In this document: positions 12,230 to 25,559 of the stretch, piece by piece
Layout: every line of letters begins with the position of its first letter
Numbering within the stretch: the first letter of the stretch is position 1
Source: Tamarix chinensis
Taxonomy: Eukaryota; Streptophyta; Magnoliopsida; Caryophyllales; Tamaricaceae
Length of the DNA: 64,000 nucleotides
Assembly (NCBI GenBank): GCA_030549775.1
Contig: CM060174.1
Coordinates: 6,019,391-6,083,390 of the forward strand
Direction: 5' to 3'
Notes under the pieces: model-generated
The model's input: only the letters and a program-made list of their open reading frames with translations
What the model was told of the DNA's origin: nothing
Database searches by the model: none
Program-made: the position numbers and the translations under genes

Positions 12230-15200
12230 GGATGCTAAAATGTTAGAGGGATGAACAACCTTCTAAAAAAAAGACATTCAACATTGGATAAGGAATAATA
12301 AGCTACCTTTAGTTGGTTTAGTTGAGAATTATGCTACCCATCACTATAGAAGAGTATGTCTAGGATGGAACTCAATAATTTGAAAGATTGAGGATATCAA
12401 TCAGTGTGCATGAGACATTTTAGGAGTGGTTATAGATTCACATAAGGACATTCACTTTAAGATCAGTGTTGTCTATAGAAAGAATACTAGGTTAGGAAGG
12501 AAATAACTTTGGGATTTGTTGCTTAACAACAACCAAACTAACCTTCCTTACGTGGTGATGGGTGATTTCAAAACCTTTATAACCACCAATGAGAAGCTGA
12601 AAGGTAACTAAATAAACTCTCAAGATGCTGATGACTTTCGACAATGTGTAAATTTCCTACAGCTTTCTGATATCAATTGCATTGGTGCTTTCTATACCTA
12701 GTGCAATAATCAAGAAGGTCATGATAGAAGTTATTGTAAAATCGATAGAGTCATGGGAAATCTCTCATGGATGGATACTTTTTCCAACTTTAATGTAAAT
12801 TTCCAGTCCCCCATTATTTTTTATCATGCATCCATGGTGCTAAACATCCCACATAATCAATACAGGATCAAAGCCCTTTCGTTTCTTCAAAATCTAGACT
12901 CTTAATGCAGACTTCATCCCTCTGATACGAGAGTATTAGACAAAGAAGTATCATAGAAATCCTATTTCTGCTAATATGGTTAAACTAAAAGACGTGAAGC
13001 ACCCTTTGAAACTTTTGAATAGAAGACACTATGATCATATTTCTAAAAAGGTTATTCGAGCCCATATTCAGCTATCAACTATACAACAAATCTTAAACTC
13101 ATCTCCTCTTCATATTGAGCTTATAGATCTTGAGAAGAAGCAGCAGGCCCTCTATACTCATCTAGTAAAGTGTGAAGAAAACTTCCTAAGATAGAAAGCT
13201 CAAATTTCTTAGTTAAATATTAGGGGATAACAATACTAGATTCTTTCATAATACACTCAAAAGAAAAAATCACACCAATCATACTGAGGCTATCAGAGAT
13301 GAGACAAGAGATCTTCATACAACACTTGCTAAGATTCAATATATCCTCACAACGTTCTACTAGAACCTACTGGGACAAAAGGAAGTGGTTACTGATCACA
13401 TCTTACCATAAATTATAAATAGAGGGCTAAAATTAATAGTGGAGCATCAACATGATTTTTTTTTGACCTGTCTCTAAAGAAGAAGTTCACAAAGCTCTTT
13501 TCTCCATGCATTCTGAAAAAGCTCCAAGTTCGGGTAGATATAACCCATACATTTTCAAATATTCTTAGAAGATCATTGGAGATGATATTTGGAAAAAGTG
13601 TCTCATATTTCTTCTTTTTAGGTAAATTGCCTCATAAATTCAACATTACTACTCTCAATCTCATCCTAAAACTCCCCAAAGTTGATAAAATTGGAGACTT
13701 TAAACATATTTCATGCGCTAATGTTTTCTATAAAATCATTACAAAAGTACTTACTGTAAGACTCGAACCTATAATGACATCAATTATTGGAGACACTAAA
13801 TTAGGTTTTATCAAAGGTATAGGAATTGGTTAAAACATTCTCCTTGCAACTGAGTTGGTGAAAGGATATAGCCAGCGTAATATCTCCCCCATATGCATTA
13901 TTAAACTTGATATGAAGAAGGCAGATGATACAGTTAACTGGAGCTTTCTAGAGCAAATGCTTCTTTCATTACATTTCCCTCTCCACATTGTCAAGCTCAT
14001 CATGATTTGCATGTCAACCATGAGCTACACATTAAAGCTAAATGACACATTGCTTCCCCCCTTTTAAAGCCAATATAGGAGTGAGACAAGGTGACCATCT
14101 TTTTCTATATTTATTTGTTATAGAAATGGAATATCTAAATAGAGGTCTGCTTGGTTTGTAGGAAAATTTTGAATATACAGCTCACCCAAAATGCAAAAAA
14201 GTGAAGTTGGTCAACCTCATGTTTGCTGATGATCTACTGTTGTTTATTCGAGGGAATGTAAATTTAGTAAGAGTCTTAATGAATAATTTTAGCCACTTCT
14301 CATCCTTATCTGGCTTTAAACTCAATTTCCTCAAAAGTACTATCTTCTACGGAGCTAAAGTGTCTGTAGAAACAAAATCAATTATACATTTAGAAACCCA
14401 TTTACAAACAAGAGATCTTCTAGTGAAGTATCTAGGGATTCCATTACTTGGATCCACCCTGAGAAAACAACATTACAATCATTTGCTGCAAAAGTTAACT
14501 AGAAGGCTCAATTAATGGTAACACAAAACTCATAGCTATGCAAGAAGACTCCAGCTTATTAATTCCATGCTTATGGGGATGCAAGCATACTAGAGCCTCC
14601 TTTTCATGCTACCAAAGCAGATCCTACACAATATTAATGCTATTTGTAGATCTTTTCTTTGGATAGGGTCGGAATCCTCTTAAAAAAGTCATGTTGCATG
14701 GGGAGCGGTATGTTCTCTTAAACGGGAAGGAAGTTTGGACATACTAAATATACAATGGCGGAATCTTGCAGCTATTGGAAATAAACTATGGGCTATTGTT
14801 AAGAAGAAAGAAGTACTATGGATCAAATAGATCCACGCTTATTACATCAAAGGATGATATTTATGGAATATTAATCTTCCAGCCAGTGCTTCTTAGGTTT
14901 TCAAGAAAATCATGGAGACAAGAACACCATTTCTTCATCTTTTTGATCCAGTCTAGCCCTCCAAAATTTGTTTGAAGACAGGAGAATATAGCATATTAAA
15001 AGTATACCACCTATTGCGTCCAAGAAAACCAAAAGTTCCATGGTCCAACTTGGTATGAAATATACTTTCTCTTCCTAGACATCAATTTCTTCTCTGGCTA
15101 ACCATACAAGGTAGGTTATTCATAAGAGACAGAATGTTGTACATCTTCAATATGTGAATTATGCCACAAAATGATGAGACACTTACTTCCCCTTTTATTT

Positions 15201-15550
15201 GAGTGCATATTATCAAGATCAATATGGCTATCTATTATGGAAAAAAACAAGAAGCTCACAACAGTTTGCTACCTGAGGGAGAGTTACTCATTGGATCGTG
15301 AAAGGAGTAAGGGAACCATTAATTTGTCAACAATTTTTTCAACCTTTAATAGTGGGATTAGTATATCATATTTGGCAATAAAGGAATAAAAGAATCTTCC
15401 AAATAAAAAATAAGTCCCCAATCTAGATTATAAAAACTATAGTATGGGAAATGGCAACAAGGGCCGAATTCTTTCATCAATGTAAATCATATAGAGATAT
15501 TATTGGACTAGTAGATACTAGTTTAAAGTTTGTCATTACTTTTGTAATGG
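12230..15550 (+). pseudogene. LINE ORF2 (endonuclease, reverse transcriptase), broken
   Basis: ORF2 of L1-type elements nicks target DNA and copies element RNA. The endonuclease begins near 12230 (NVRGMNN) and continues with LVGLVENYA, LGWNS, then FKISVVYRKN, then YVVMGDFKTF near 12550, and SWMDTFSNFNVNF before 12800. The reverse transcriptase follows: LNLILKLPKVDKIGDFKHIS (13640-13700), GFIKGIGIG, ICIIKLDMKKADDTVNWSFL (about 13900) and the catalytic FADDLLLF at about 14222-14245, then GFKLNFLKSTIFYGA and VKYLGIPLLGS. The last part holds ACELCHKMMRHLLPLLFEC-like residues and an IWQ-RNKRIFQ motif near 15380. Multiple in-frame stops and frameshifts interrupt it. The catalytic YXDD-type motif itself is intact. 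Confidence 0.75.
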
Positions 15551-15600
15551 TTGGAAATTTTGTAATCTTGTTTTCAAAGTAATATACCATTCAATTCACT

Positions 15601-16307
15601 TATATATATATCACTAGTGTACTAGGGTAAGGCATGCTACACTAAAGGTCACCTTAATATAAAATTCACAATCATACTACTCATGATTGAGAAATAACTA
15701 AGATGTATTCATATTAAATATTTTTAATTAGGTGATCAACAAAACTATCTCATTAACACATTGAGGTCAATGAACCAATAGTTACAATATTCTCTCCTTT
15801 CCCTTGTAGATGGGAGAAAGGTAGTCAACCTTAATGGTACTCTCACGTCTAGGGTATAATAGGAATGGATCACTATTAAACCTATACTCTTTAAATATGC
15901 ATACCCCTTATAAATTGATGGATTGGTTAGATAGAGTTTACTAGTGTCATCTGGTTTCGTTAAGACTAAGTAATTAATTTTAATAATTCTAAAGTACTTA
16001 GTCCCAACTCATGTGTTATTTCATTTTAAATATAATTTCTTATTAGTATCTTAAACAACACTTATCACATAACATATGCATTACAAGAGTTACTTAAGTT
16101 ATTATACTTATAATTTTATTATTATTGGCTTATTATAAGATATATTGATCATCATGATCCCTAGTTATTATGAAATTATTCCAACAATTTATAAGACCAA
16201 CACTTAAAGTGTATCATTGATGGCACATTGAACATAGGAGTAAAGAAAAGACATAGGAATAATAATTAATTACATTATAGAATCGTTCACAAGGTAAAAG
16301 ACTATAA
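15601..16307. other. Unassigned AT-rich sequence
   Basis: There is no gene. Short phrases such as ATGGGAGAAAGGTAGTC and CACTTAAAGTGTATCATTGATGG suggest an old LTR, but no termini are seen. Confidence 0.4.
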
Positions 16308-17114
16308 TCTATATCTATATATATAAATAAACAGAGTTGTCTAGCAGACAATATACAAATAAATTTTTCCGCCTAAACTATATCCATTATTACTAATCAT
16401 AAATTATTGTTGCCATATATTATTGCTAATTATTGTTATTGTTAATTAATAAGATGGAATAATTAATATAACTATTTATTAATATAATGCAACTATTCAT
16501 CTCCTATGTGCATTAAATGTATATAACTATTCATTTATTGCACATATGTCAAACAATTAATTTTAATAAAGTATTAACTATATATTTTCTAATCAAATAT
16601 TTTCTTAATTAATTATCCGAACATATGCAGAAAACTATTCATTTCCTGCATATTAATAGAATTGTCGGACTATTCATCTCTTGCATATTAATATATAAAT
16701 AATTAATACACCAAAGTGCATATTTATTTGCTTCACATGCATATATTCATTAATACAATGCGACTATTTATCTCTTATGTGCAGCAAATGCATATAACTA
16801 TTTATTTGTTGTACATATGTCGAACAACTAATTTTAATAAAGTATTAATCAAATATTTTTTTAATCAGTTACCTGAACATATGCAGTCAACTATTAATTT
16901 TCTATGTATTAATTGAATTGTCAAACTATTCATATCCTACGTATTAATATATAAATAATTGATAAATAATTAATACACCAAATAAAGTGCATAAACTAGT
17001 CGACCAACACATATGCATCTGCTGCCATTAATACAATGCAACTAGCAAATACATATAACTAATTTTAATGAAGTATTATTTTTTTTGAGGTTAGATCAAC
17101 ATCAATCAAATATG

Positions 17115-17149
<35 letters not shown>

Positions 17150-18214
17150 TTTTTATAATAATAATTTTATTATTTATTATTAATAATATGAATATTATTA
17201 TTAATATAACTATAATAATTATAACTATTAATATAATTAATACTAATATAATTATTTATATAACTTTGATAATTACTATTATCATAATTTATAATATAAT
17301 AATTATAATTATTATTATGATAATAATGAATATTAATATAATTGATTATTACTATTATGAATATTATCATGATTAATAATATAATTATTATTAAAAAAAC
17401 TGATAACAGAACGAAAATATTGGTTAGTATATAAAAACAGAGTTGTTTGACAGACAATATACAGGCAAATTTTTCTGCCTAAACTATACCTATTATTACT
17501 AATCATATATTATCACTGTCATATATTATTATTAATTAATAAGGTCAAATAAATGATGAAATACTCCTGCGTATTAATTGATTTATCAAACTATTGCATA
17601 ACAACAAAATGATATTCATCTCCTACGTATTAATTGAGATATTCATCTATTATACGTATGTTGAACAACACATATTAATAAAGAATTTTCTTAATTAATT
17701 ATCTAAAAATATGCAGCCAACTATTCATCTCCTGCGTATTAATTGAGTTGTAAAACTACTGAATAAATGAATGTAACTATTCATCTGCTGCACATATGTC
17801 GAACAACACATATTAATCAAGTATTTTCTTAATTAATTACTTGAACATATGCAACAAACTATTCATCTTCCGCATATTAATTGAATTGTCAAACTAATAA
17901 ATATTTGAATGCAAATATTCATCTCATGCGAACAAAAAATTCATATAACTATTCATCTTTTGTTATTAATACAGCATAACTATTCATATCCTACATGCAA
18001 CAAATGCATATAACTATTCATTTGATGCACATATGTCGAACAATACATATTAATCAAGTATTAATTAAGTATTTTATTAATTAATTATTTAAACCTATAC
18101 AACCAACTATTCATCTCCTACATATTAATTAAATTGTTAAACTATTCATCTCTTATAAAATAATATATAAATAATTAATACACCACCGTGCATTGCACGA
18201 GGAAATGTAACTAG
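16308..18214 (+). mobile_element. Non-autonomous Helitron with internal end copies
   Basis: The 5' end is TCTATATCTATATATATAA after an A (16307), the typical plant Helitron start. The 3' end has a hairpin with 5-bp arms (CGTGC-ATT-GCACG, 18187-18199), then 11 bases and the terminal CTAG (18211-18214) followed by host T, as expected for insertion between A and T. No Rep/helicase frame is present. Inside, the start region (ACAGAGTTGT-TAGCAGACAATATAC) recurs at 17437. Decayed tail copies (TTAATACACCA followed by GTGCAT, and CTAG at 16996-16999) occur near 16700 and 16970-16999. The body is made of many degenerate copies of a unit containing ACTATTCATCTCCTGCGTATTAAT. Confidence 0.72.
17115..17395. 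repeat. AAT microsatellite and AT palindromes
   Basis: A pure AAT/ATA run at 17115-17150 is followed by about 240 bases built almost only from A and T in self-complementary blocks. The ORFs over it on both strands (17170-17457 and 17188-17376) are low-complexity Ile/Asn/Tyr strings and not genes. Confidence 0.8.
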
Positions 18215-20250
18215 TATCCTTATAAACCCTAAGTTTACAAGTACAACACAACCTCATCCATTAGGCTTTCCAACTCACCAAATTTAATACAATAACCTAA
18301 AATATTATTAAAAACATCATATGCAAAAATCATATCTTAACTCCAAATTTTCACACATAAAATATAGATAACTATTCCCAAATTAAATATTTTCTCATAA
18401 AATTATACTTTTGATAATAATAATTTATCAATATAATTCACAAATCATCTTTATCATACTTAGATCTATATAATACTTATACAATACCAAAATTCAAGAT
18501 ATAACAAAAAGGACCAAAATATCTTTATTATGCCTAAACATGTAAAATTTTATTTTATTTTATAATTTAGATCACTTTCATCCAAAACTTAACATATTAT
18601 ATACCAAATTTATTGTAAAGACACTAAGGAACACAATTTCACATTTATTTTCTTGAAAAACTTACAAAAGAGACCATTTTATTCCTATTGATGAGACTGC
18701 CCTAAAATTCACTACATTCTATAAGTCTTCAAATATTACCAATTTTACACACACCATAATTACATTATTATCATCCTAAAAATATAATATACAAAGATCA
18801 ATACAAACCATAACAAAACAAATACACATGGACAATACCTCCCACAAGGCATAAAATGCCCAAAATTTGAGTTTCCAACATCATACACAAATCACCATAC
18901 TTAGACATTATTTAATCTACTCACCCTAGGACTTAAAAATATAACATAATATACTATAATGCCTAGGATTTTGCAGCAATGGCTAGTAAGGCATAAGATA
19001 GAAATTGAACATAAAATACCAAATATGGCTATAAATCTAAAGTAAATCCTAGAATAATTTCTAGCATAAGATACAAGAATCATATAAATCAACACATAAA
19101 TACAAACAAGCTATAATCTCAAGATATTGATTTCATACCAAAGCTACTCTAGTCTCTTAACAAAAATAATCCTAGACTCCTTCTACCATTTGACAACCTA
19201 AAATAATAAAAATATAAATTTGAAAAAGAGAATGTTAAGGGTTAGAAGATGAGAGAAAAAAATTAGAAAAGGTGAGAATAACCCTTAAAATTTCAGAAAT
19301 GGCTTAGGGACAAGCTTGGGGAAGCCTTCACCAATCTATAACCTTAACTCTCTTTTTCTTAAAAATAATTGAGCTAAAATTAATATTTATGAAGTAAGTT
19401 GATCAAAGAAAAATAGAGAGAAAAAGGGAGAGGGGCTCGATTATAAAGAGGCAACCAACAACAAGCCAACAAGAATAAAAAGAGAGGGTTGCGGACAGAG
19501 CAAAGTTAAAATGTAGAGAATTAGTTAGGTGTGAAAACTCAACCAAAGGCAATGTCCCCTTTATATTTGTTGACCAATGCAGAGAGGGAGAAAACATATA
19601 AGAGGGTTGTTTGCAAGCAAGAGGAGTGATGGAAGGCATTATCATAGGTGAGAGAGTGTGCAATAGAGTTTGTAGATGGTGATAGAGGTGATTATGGTTA
19701 GATTTGTGGTTGAATGAGTAAGTACCATGTGTTATGTGATCATGGGGAGTGAGAAGGTTCAAATTTCAAAGCCCACATGTCTAAGAAAGTCAACAATTAT
19801 TAAAAATTATGTAGGTAAATTAAAAAGTCTGATAAATGATTAAAAATGAAAAAAATCAAATAATTTACAAAAATTATGAAAAATATAAGGAATTAATTTA
19901 GAAATCCAAACATATAAAAATGTTGGGAATAGGAATATATTTGAAATTAAAAAAATTAAGAAAATCTAAAATGGTGAAAATTACTTAGTGCCACTTAATT
20001 GGAAAAGGTTGGCAATCAACTGTCTAAGGCCCTAAATGATAAGGTTTTTGGCACCGCTAGCCAGTCAATCAAAGGTAAGGCTTGGATGATTGTTGGTCAG
20101 CCGAATTGAAAACTAAAGTTTTGAATGGTAGAAAGTTAAAATGAGGGTTTGAAAGGTATATTTCAAGTGTTCAAAGAAGATTTAAGATTACAAAATGTAT
20201 TATGAGACTAATTACCTAGGAATCAAGGTTAGAAAATTTGGGGTATTACA
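18215..20250 (-). repeat. LTR-like sequence with TGTAATACCCC terminus
   Basis: The right edge reads GGGGTATTACA (20240-20250), which on the minus strand is TGTAATACCCCAAATTTTC, the start of many plant LTRs. It also truncates repeat R at exactly this point. The interior is AT-rich, without coding motifs. The left end is not found and may lie beyond the Helitron, so the extent is uncertain. Confidence 0.4.
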
Positions 20251-21825
20251 ATTACTCTTTTAGGTTTATGAGCCTACAATCTTAATGATATTTTAAAAGT
20301 TTATTTACTCCTTCACCTAGTTATTATCTTTAGTTTATGAGCCTACTAATTCAATAACCTCTCTTATAAATGCTAGACATACATAACCTCTAAATAATGA
20401 GTTTTGAAAGGAGTGTTCTGGTGATTATAAATAATCTCATTGTTATAAGAGATGAATGTGTAAGATCAATTCATGAGTGTAATATGGATTAAAAAATAAG
20501 ATATTAAAATGAGAGAATTGATTCTAGCTAATTTGAGTGAGAAAGAACACTTTTAGAAAATCTTCAACAAATTCATATTTGAAAATATGTAGTTGAGAAT
20601 CATTTACATTAGAGAGTAGGAATTGAGTTTACAATTAATTGGTTATATTAAAATATTGATTTAATCCTACCCTACTATCTCTATTTATGGCTTGAGCGAC
20701 ACTCATAGACGTAGGACACAACATTGTAAAGAGCCTTGTAAAAAAAAGAGAGCAAAAATTAGCATTCAATGTTGATCAATCGATCGATATAGGGTCCTAC
20801 ACAATTGTTTGGTATGACTAACTAAATGGTCATGTTCAAACCTAATAGAAAAATTGTTACTATTTTAGTAACCAGTTGATCGATTTATCCAAACCAATCA
20901 ATTAATTAAGGCTAATAATTTTTGTTCTTTCAACATATTACAAATCCATTGAATGGTTGAGAAATCCTATGGCTTAATTGGAAAACCAAGCAATCATTTT
21001 GGGACAACCAGTTGGTGTGTATATGTCTATCAAAAAATAATTTTGCAAACAAATCAACTCATGGCCTAGTTAGTTAAACTGATCAATTAATTTTTGAAAC
21101 TATTCGATTGATTCTAAGAAACCGATCAATGCTTACAAGTTAAATAAAACATTATTTTTGCACAATCTATAACCATTAGCCTAATTGAGTAAACTAGTTG
21201 ATCGATCACTAAAAACCATTTGATGCTTTAAAGTCAAATTTAAACAACTTTTTAGGAGAAAATTCCTAAGGAACTAATTGATTGGTTACTAGGTTTTTTC
21301 CCTTAAAACTTTAAGGTCCTAGATTAAAAATGTAAACCATTTCTAAAAACAAATAATTGGTTTTAGTTGGAACCACAATTCTATAAAACACTTAAAAAAA
21401 TGATTTGGTATTTAAAATTAGATAAGATTTTAAATAAAAAATGCTAAGGAAGATCATAAAACATTTCAAGAGATTAAAATAATAGTATAAACACTTAACA
21501 CAACCTTAGAAAAAAAAATTCTAAGACCAAAAGATTAAACCTTGTGGCTTGAGTCTTTAGGCATATTGTCATAATCTTCTTTGGTGTAAAACTTGATTGT
21601 TCTCTTAAATCTTACACTTGAGATAAGTAATGAATAATTGTTCTTGGAAACTTGATTTAAAAAAAAATATTTTCACTTGAGAGATAGTTTAAGTGAGTGT
21701 AGCATGCCATCTGTATCATCGTTGGAATACATGCACATTTTTTCAAATATATTAAACCCTTAAACACATTTATCATCGTTAAAATAAATATTATTATATT
21801 TATTAACCTAGGAGGTCAAAAATAT
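20251..21825 (+). repeat. Repeat R, copy 1 (5' end missing)
   Basis: From TTTTAGGTTTATGAGCCTACAATCTTAATGATATTTT-type sequence at its left edge to GACCTAGGAGGTCAA at 21810-21824, it follows the copy at 23495-25490 block by block: a TGAGAGAATTGATT block, a CTTGAGCGACACTCATAGACG block unique to this copy, CAATTGATTGGTTACTAGG, and TTAAACCCTTAAACACATTT near the end. Many short phrases contain ATTGATTGGTT/GATCGATC motifs. No protein is encoded. I cannot assign it to a named class. Confidence 0.6.
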
Positions 21826-21879
21826 TACTAGTGTAAAAAAATATAGTTAATACTATTATCACACAAGAGATTTCACATG

Positions 21880-23490
21880 CCATGAGTCGCAAGAAAGAAA
21901 GAAAGGGATATATGGCCATTAAGATTGACCTAGAGAAAGTTTATGATATAGTGTTATGGAAATTTATTGAAAATACACTTTTTTATTGTGATATGACTCA
22001 GTCCATCATCTAATTAATTATGTTATACATCAATATATCATCCATACAGGTTATTTGGAATGGCAAAGTATCTCAGTCTTTTTTTCCTTCAAGAGGAATA
22101 ATATAAGGGGACTCTATATCCCTATATATTTTTCTTGCTATGTATAGAATGATTGGAGCATCTTATTAAACATGAAGTTGTCAATAAAATCTAGAGACCA
22201 ATTTCAATTACAAGAGGAGGCACATGCATCTCTCACCTCTTTTTTTTCTAATGATATACTACTCTTTATGAAGACAAATTGATCTCAAATAGAGGTGATT
22301 GTGGAGTGTTTGCATATATCTCCCTTGTATGGATTGCTTTAAAGATTTTGAGGTAATGAGAAGATACCTTGAGATTATATTACAAGTACGAAGAAGCAAC
22401 AAAAGTTTCTACGCTTCACCATTGATGAAATACATAAATACATTTATTCTTAGCTCCAAAGGCTTTTTCTATAGTAGGGAGAGTAACCTTAGTATAGTCA
22501 ATCACAAGTTCTATCTTTATCTTTCACAACCAAACTTATATATATATATATTTGAAGAGTATAAATGGTATCTATAAGATTAATCTAATTTTTATTTGGG
22601 GAAGTTTCAACCATTGAAGTAAAGTTCACCTTGTTAAATGGTAACTCCTATGCAAAAGTGAAGATAAGTGATGTTTGGGCCTCAGATGTATGAATTTAGA
22701 CAATCATGCCTTAATCTTGGAACTTGGATGAGGCTTATTATCAAATAGGAAGGATTTTCGGATACAATTATTACATAAGAAATATTTTCAAAATTCATCT
22801 TTACTAAATAGTTGTATCCCTAGCTGAGCTTCACACCTTTAACACAATATTGTAAACATCATTCCAATCTTGAGACAAGGTATAAGGTGGTTAATCAAAT
22901 TTGGTCAAAAAATTTGTTTCTATAATGATTGGTGGGTAGGGAAAAAACTACTAATTGTATATACTCTAGTACTAATATGTTTGAAATATCAAAAAAAAAA
23001 AATAGTGTAGGATTGTCTTATGGAAAAGGGAACCTCAAAGTTGATGGAATCTTAACAACTTTTACCAATTAAAAAATTATCTAAGATTATATCCATTCTT
23101 ATCAATTATATGTGTGAAGTGGACGATATTCTTGTCAATTACATTGTTTTACAATGAATCATGTCTAGCATCCACTAATTTAAACTACATCTTCACTCTT
23201 AAAGCTAAGCACAAAATTAAGTGTTTTGCATGGATAACAACATGATATATTACCGAAAAACAAAAGCATAATGAAACAAGGTTTGGTTGTTGAAATTGCT
23301 AGTGATTTATGTTACCACCCAATAGAGTCTACATTATATGCTATGGGATAACCCTTATTACCAAGCTATATAGTAGAGGATGATTACAAAGATTTTTACA
23401 ATGACTCTTTAGATGTTTGGTTGTTGCATAATCTTTAGAAGATCCATCTGTCAACTCATTTCAATCTACCATGGAAATTGTTGTTTATTA
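21880..23490 (+). pseudogene. LINE reverse transcriptase, broken
   Basis: Recognisable motifs in order: MAIKIDLEKVYDIVLWKFIE (the KxDLxKAYDxxxW block of non-LTR polymerases) at about 21911-21970, then VSQSFFPSRGI and GDSISLYIFLL (the RGxxQGDPLSPxLF block) to about 22140. A SNDILLFMK version of the FADDxLLF catalytic motif follows near 22248-22275, with the first Asp changed to Asn. Downstream come LGLRCMNLDNHALILELGW-like residues near 22680 and a WLIKFGQKICFYNDWWVG block near 22890-22940. Stops and frameshifts are frequent. The endonuclease and ORF1 are not seen. Confidence 0.65.
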
Positions 23491-23494
23491 TTAA

Positions 23495-25490
23495 AAGTAC
23501 CCTAGAAGAGGGCGAATGGGGTTTATAAAATGCATAGTGGCTATTTTTAAAATTATAAGGAAATAATAGTAAAACTTATAGATAATGTACACACTATTTA
23601 TAGTAGTTCAAGAACACTCAACAAGGCTTCTTTACATTGCTACCAAAATGTTGTCTTTTAGATTGGAAACTAAATTTTATTTTATATGGATGATGATAAC
23701 TTTTATAGGTTTATGAGACTACAATATTGATGACATTTTAAGAACTAATTTATACATTATCTTAGTTATCTTCTCTAGATTTACGAGGTTATAAACTCAA
23801 TAACCTTTCTTAGGAAACAACCACTAAATAAAGAAATTTGATAGCATAATGAAATGATTACAAATATTCTCACAATATCAAGATATGAAAGTGTATAAAC
23901 AATTTTTGAGAGTAATATAGCTAGTAGAATAAAATATTACAATGAGAGGATTGGTTTTAGTTAAGTTGAATAAGTAAGAGCACTTTCAAAAAATTATCAA
24001 GAAACTCATATTTGAAAGTGTGTAGTTGAGAATTATTTACAAGAAAGAGTAAGAATTGATTGTGTAATAAATTGGATATTCAAATATGTCTTTAATTTTT
24101 CCCAATAAATGATATATATACCTCGAGATGCAAATGAGAAAGATTTTATCCGAAACCCGATGGATTTTATCCAATGAATACTTAAACAAATATTGATAAA
24201 TTGATATAAATACGAATATGGAGGGTGGAAGAAAATACCCTTTGAGTTTGGGTACAGATACGGGTAGGGGTTATCCATATCCATACATGTACTTATATCT
24301 GTATCATATTTGTACCTGTTTATCCGATAGATTATTACTATTTTACCATTAATTTTAGAATAAACAAAATATAATATTAAGGTTAAAATTATCATTTGGC
24401 TTAAGCCTAAATGGATTTATCTATCAATTAATTGATATACCCGTCCGATAATATTCGTTAACGAGTAAACAAATTATGCATTAGGTAACGGATATCTAAA
24501 GGATATGAATATGAATGTAATAGTTGATACCTGTTTGGGTATATGTAAGAATTTGGGTGCATATTTTTTTTATTAGGTACACACATAGGTATGGACATAC
24601 CCTAAAAATGTTCCTCATTTATATCCCTATATATACCATGAGACAACAAAGTAGACGTTGAGGTCAACAAAGCATATTAATATTATGTGAATGATGGGCA
24701 TAATTTTCAACATTTAATGTTGATTAGTTGATCAATTTAGTGCACCGGTCTATTGGTTTTAGGAAATTATTCAATATGTTTAAGTTGAGATAAAATTAGT
24801 TTTTGCAAGAATTTAACTTATAGCCTAGTTGGTAAACTTCTTGATTAGTTTTAACACCCATCAATTGATTTACGAAAAACTAGCTAATGTGTTAAAGTTG
24901 AGCCTAAACAATTTTTTCAAGACAAAAGTCCTTAAGGTACTAGTTGATTACTTGTTAGGGTTTTTTGAAAGGTTTAAAGTCCTATTTTTAACAGCATAAA
25001 CAATTTATTGGGTCTAAAACCAATCTACTGTTTTGGTAGGAACCAAACATTTGCAAAACACTTTGAAAAATGTTTTGAAATTTAAAACCAACAAATAGTT
25101 TACTTCAAATAAATTCTAAGAAAGATTTTAAACATTAAAAGAGATAAAATTAAATGTATAAATGGTCAATCAACCTTACAAACAAATCCTAAGACTTAAA
25201 AATTAAAACCTACTTGAGTATTTTGGCATATTCACCAATTAGTATCTTGTGCTTTAAAACGTGATTACACTTTTAAATCTTACACTTGAGAGAAAAATTG
25301 ATTAAGTGCAATTAGAAACTTGATTGCTCTTTTAAGCTCTGCACTTGAAGGATGGTTTGAACAAGTGGTTTGACATCAATATGGTCATTATAGTTCATGC
25401 ATACTTAAAAAAGTAAGTTAAACTCTTAAACACATTTGTTATCATCAAAACAAAAATTATGATTTTGATTGACCTAGGAGGTTAATAACT
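23495..25490 (+). repeat. Repeat R, copy 2 (most complete)
   Basis: It starts near CCTAGAAGAGGGCGAATGGG and ends near GACCTAGGAGGTTAA. The copy carries a 507-bp hAT MITE at 24123-24629, so the repeat itself is about 1.5 kb. Shared blocks with 20251-21825 include CAACAAGG/TTTATGAGACTAC near the start and CTTAAACACATTTGTTATC near the end. It is non-coding and the class is unknown. Confidence 0.62.
24123..24629. mobile_element. hAT-type MITE, 507 bp
   Basis: It is flanked by a perfect 8-bp duplication TATATACC (24115-24122 and 24630-24637). The ends are inverted: TCGAGATGCAAATGAG on the left and TAGGGATATAAATGAGG on the right when read on the minus strand. The 8-bp target site and T-A-G-G-G terminus fit hAT elements. 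Its interior is AT-rich with repeated CCGATGGATTTTATCC-like phrases. The 120-codon minus-strand ORF across it is not a gene. Confidence 0.78.
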
Positions 25491-25559
25491 GTCACCTATT
25501 TGCATCTATGTTACGTGTGCAACAAGAGAATATTTAACACTAAAGAGCAATCACCCCAT

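Larger units (their letters stand above)
11200..15600 (+). mobile_element. Near-full-length but decayed LINE (L1-type)
   Basis: Plus-strand frames give the whole order of a plant L1 element: ORF1 with DUF4283 (11301-11804), an APE-type endonuclease (about 12230-12900), reverse transcriptase (about 13200-14515) and a C-terminal zinc-binding region (about 15150-15550). Dozens of stops and shifts break ORF2. The 3' end is placed after the last recognisable coding motif, near the TATATATA run at 15601-15610. No clear poly(A) tail or target duplication was found, so both ends are approximate. Confidence 0.75.

Noticed and set aside
17170..17457. 95-codon Ile/Asn/Tyr ORF
   Set aside because: It arises from an AAT microsatellite and AT palindromes inside a Helitron.
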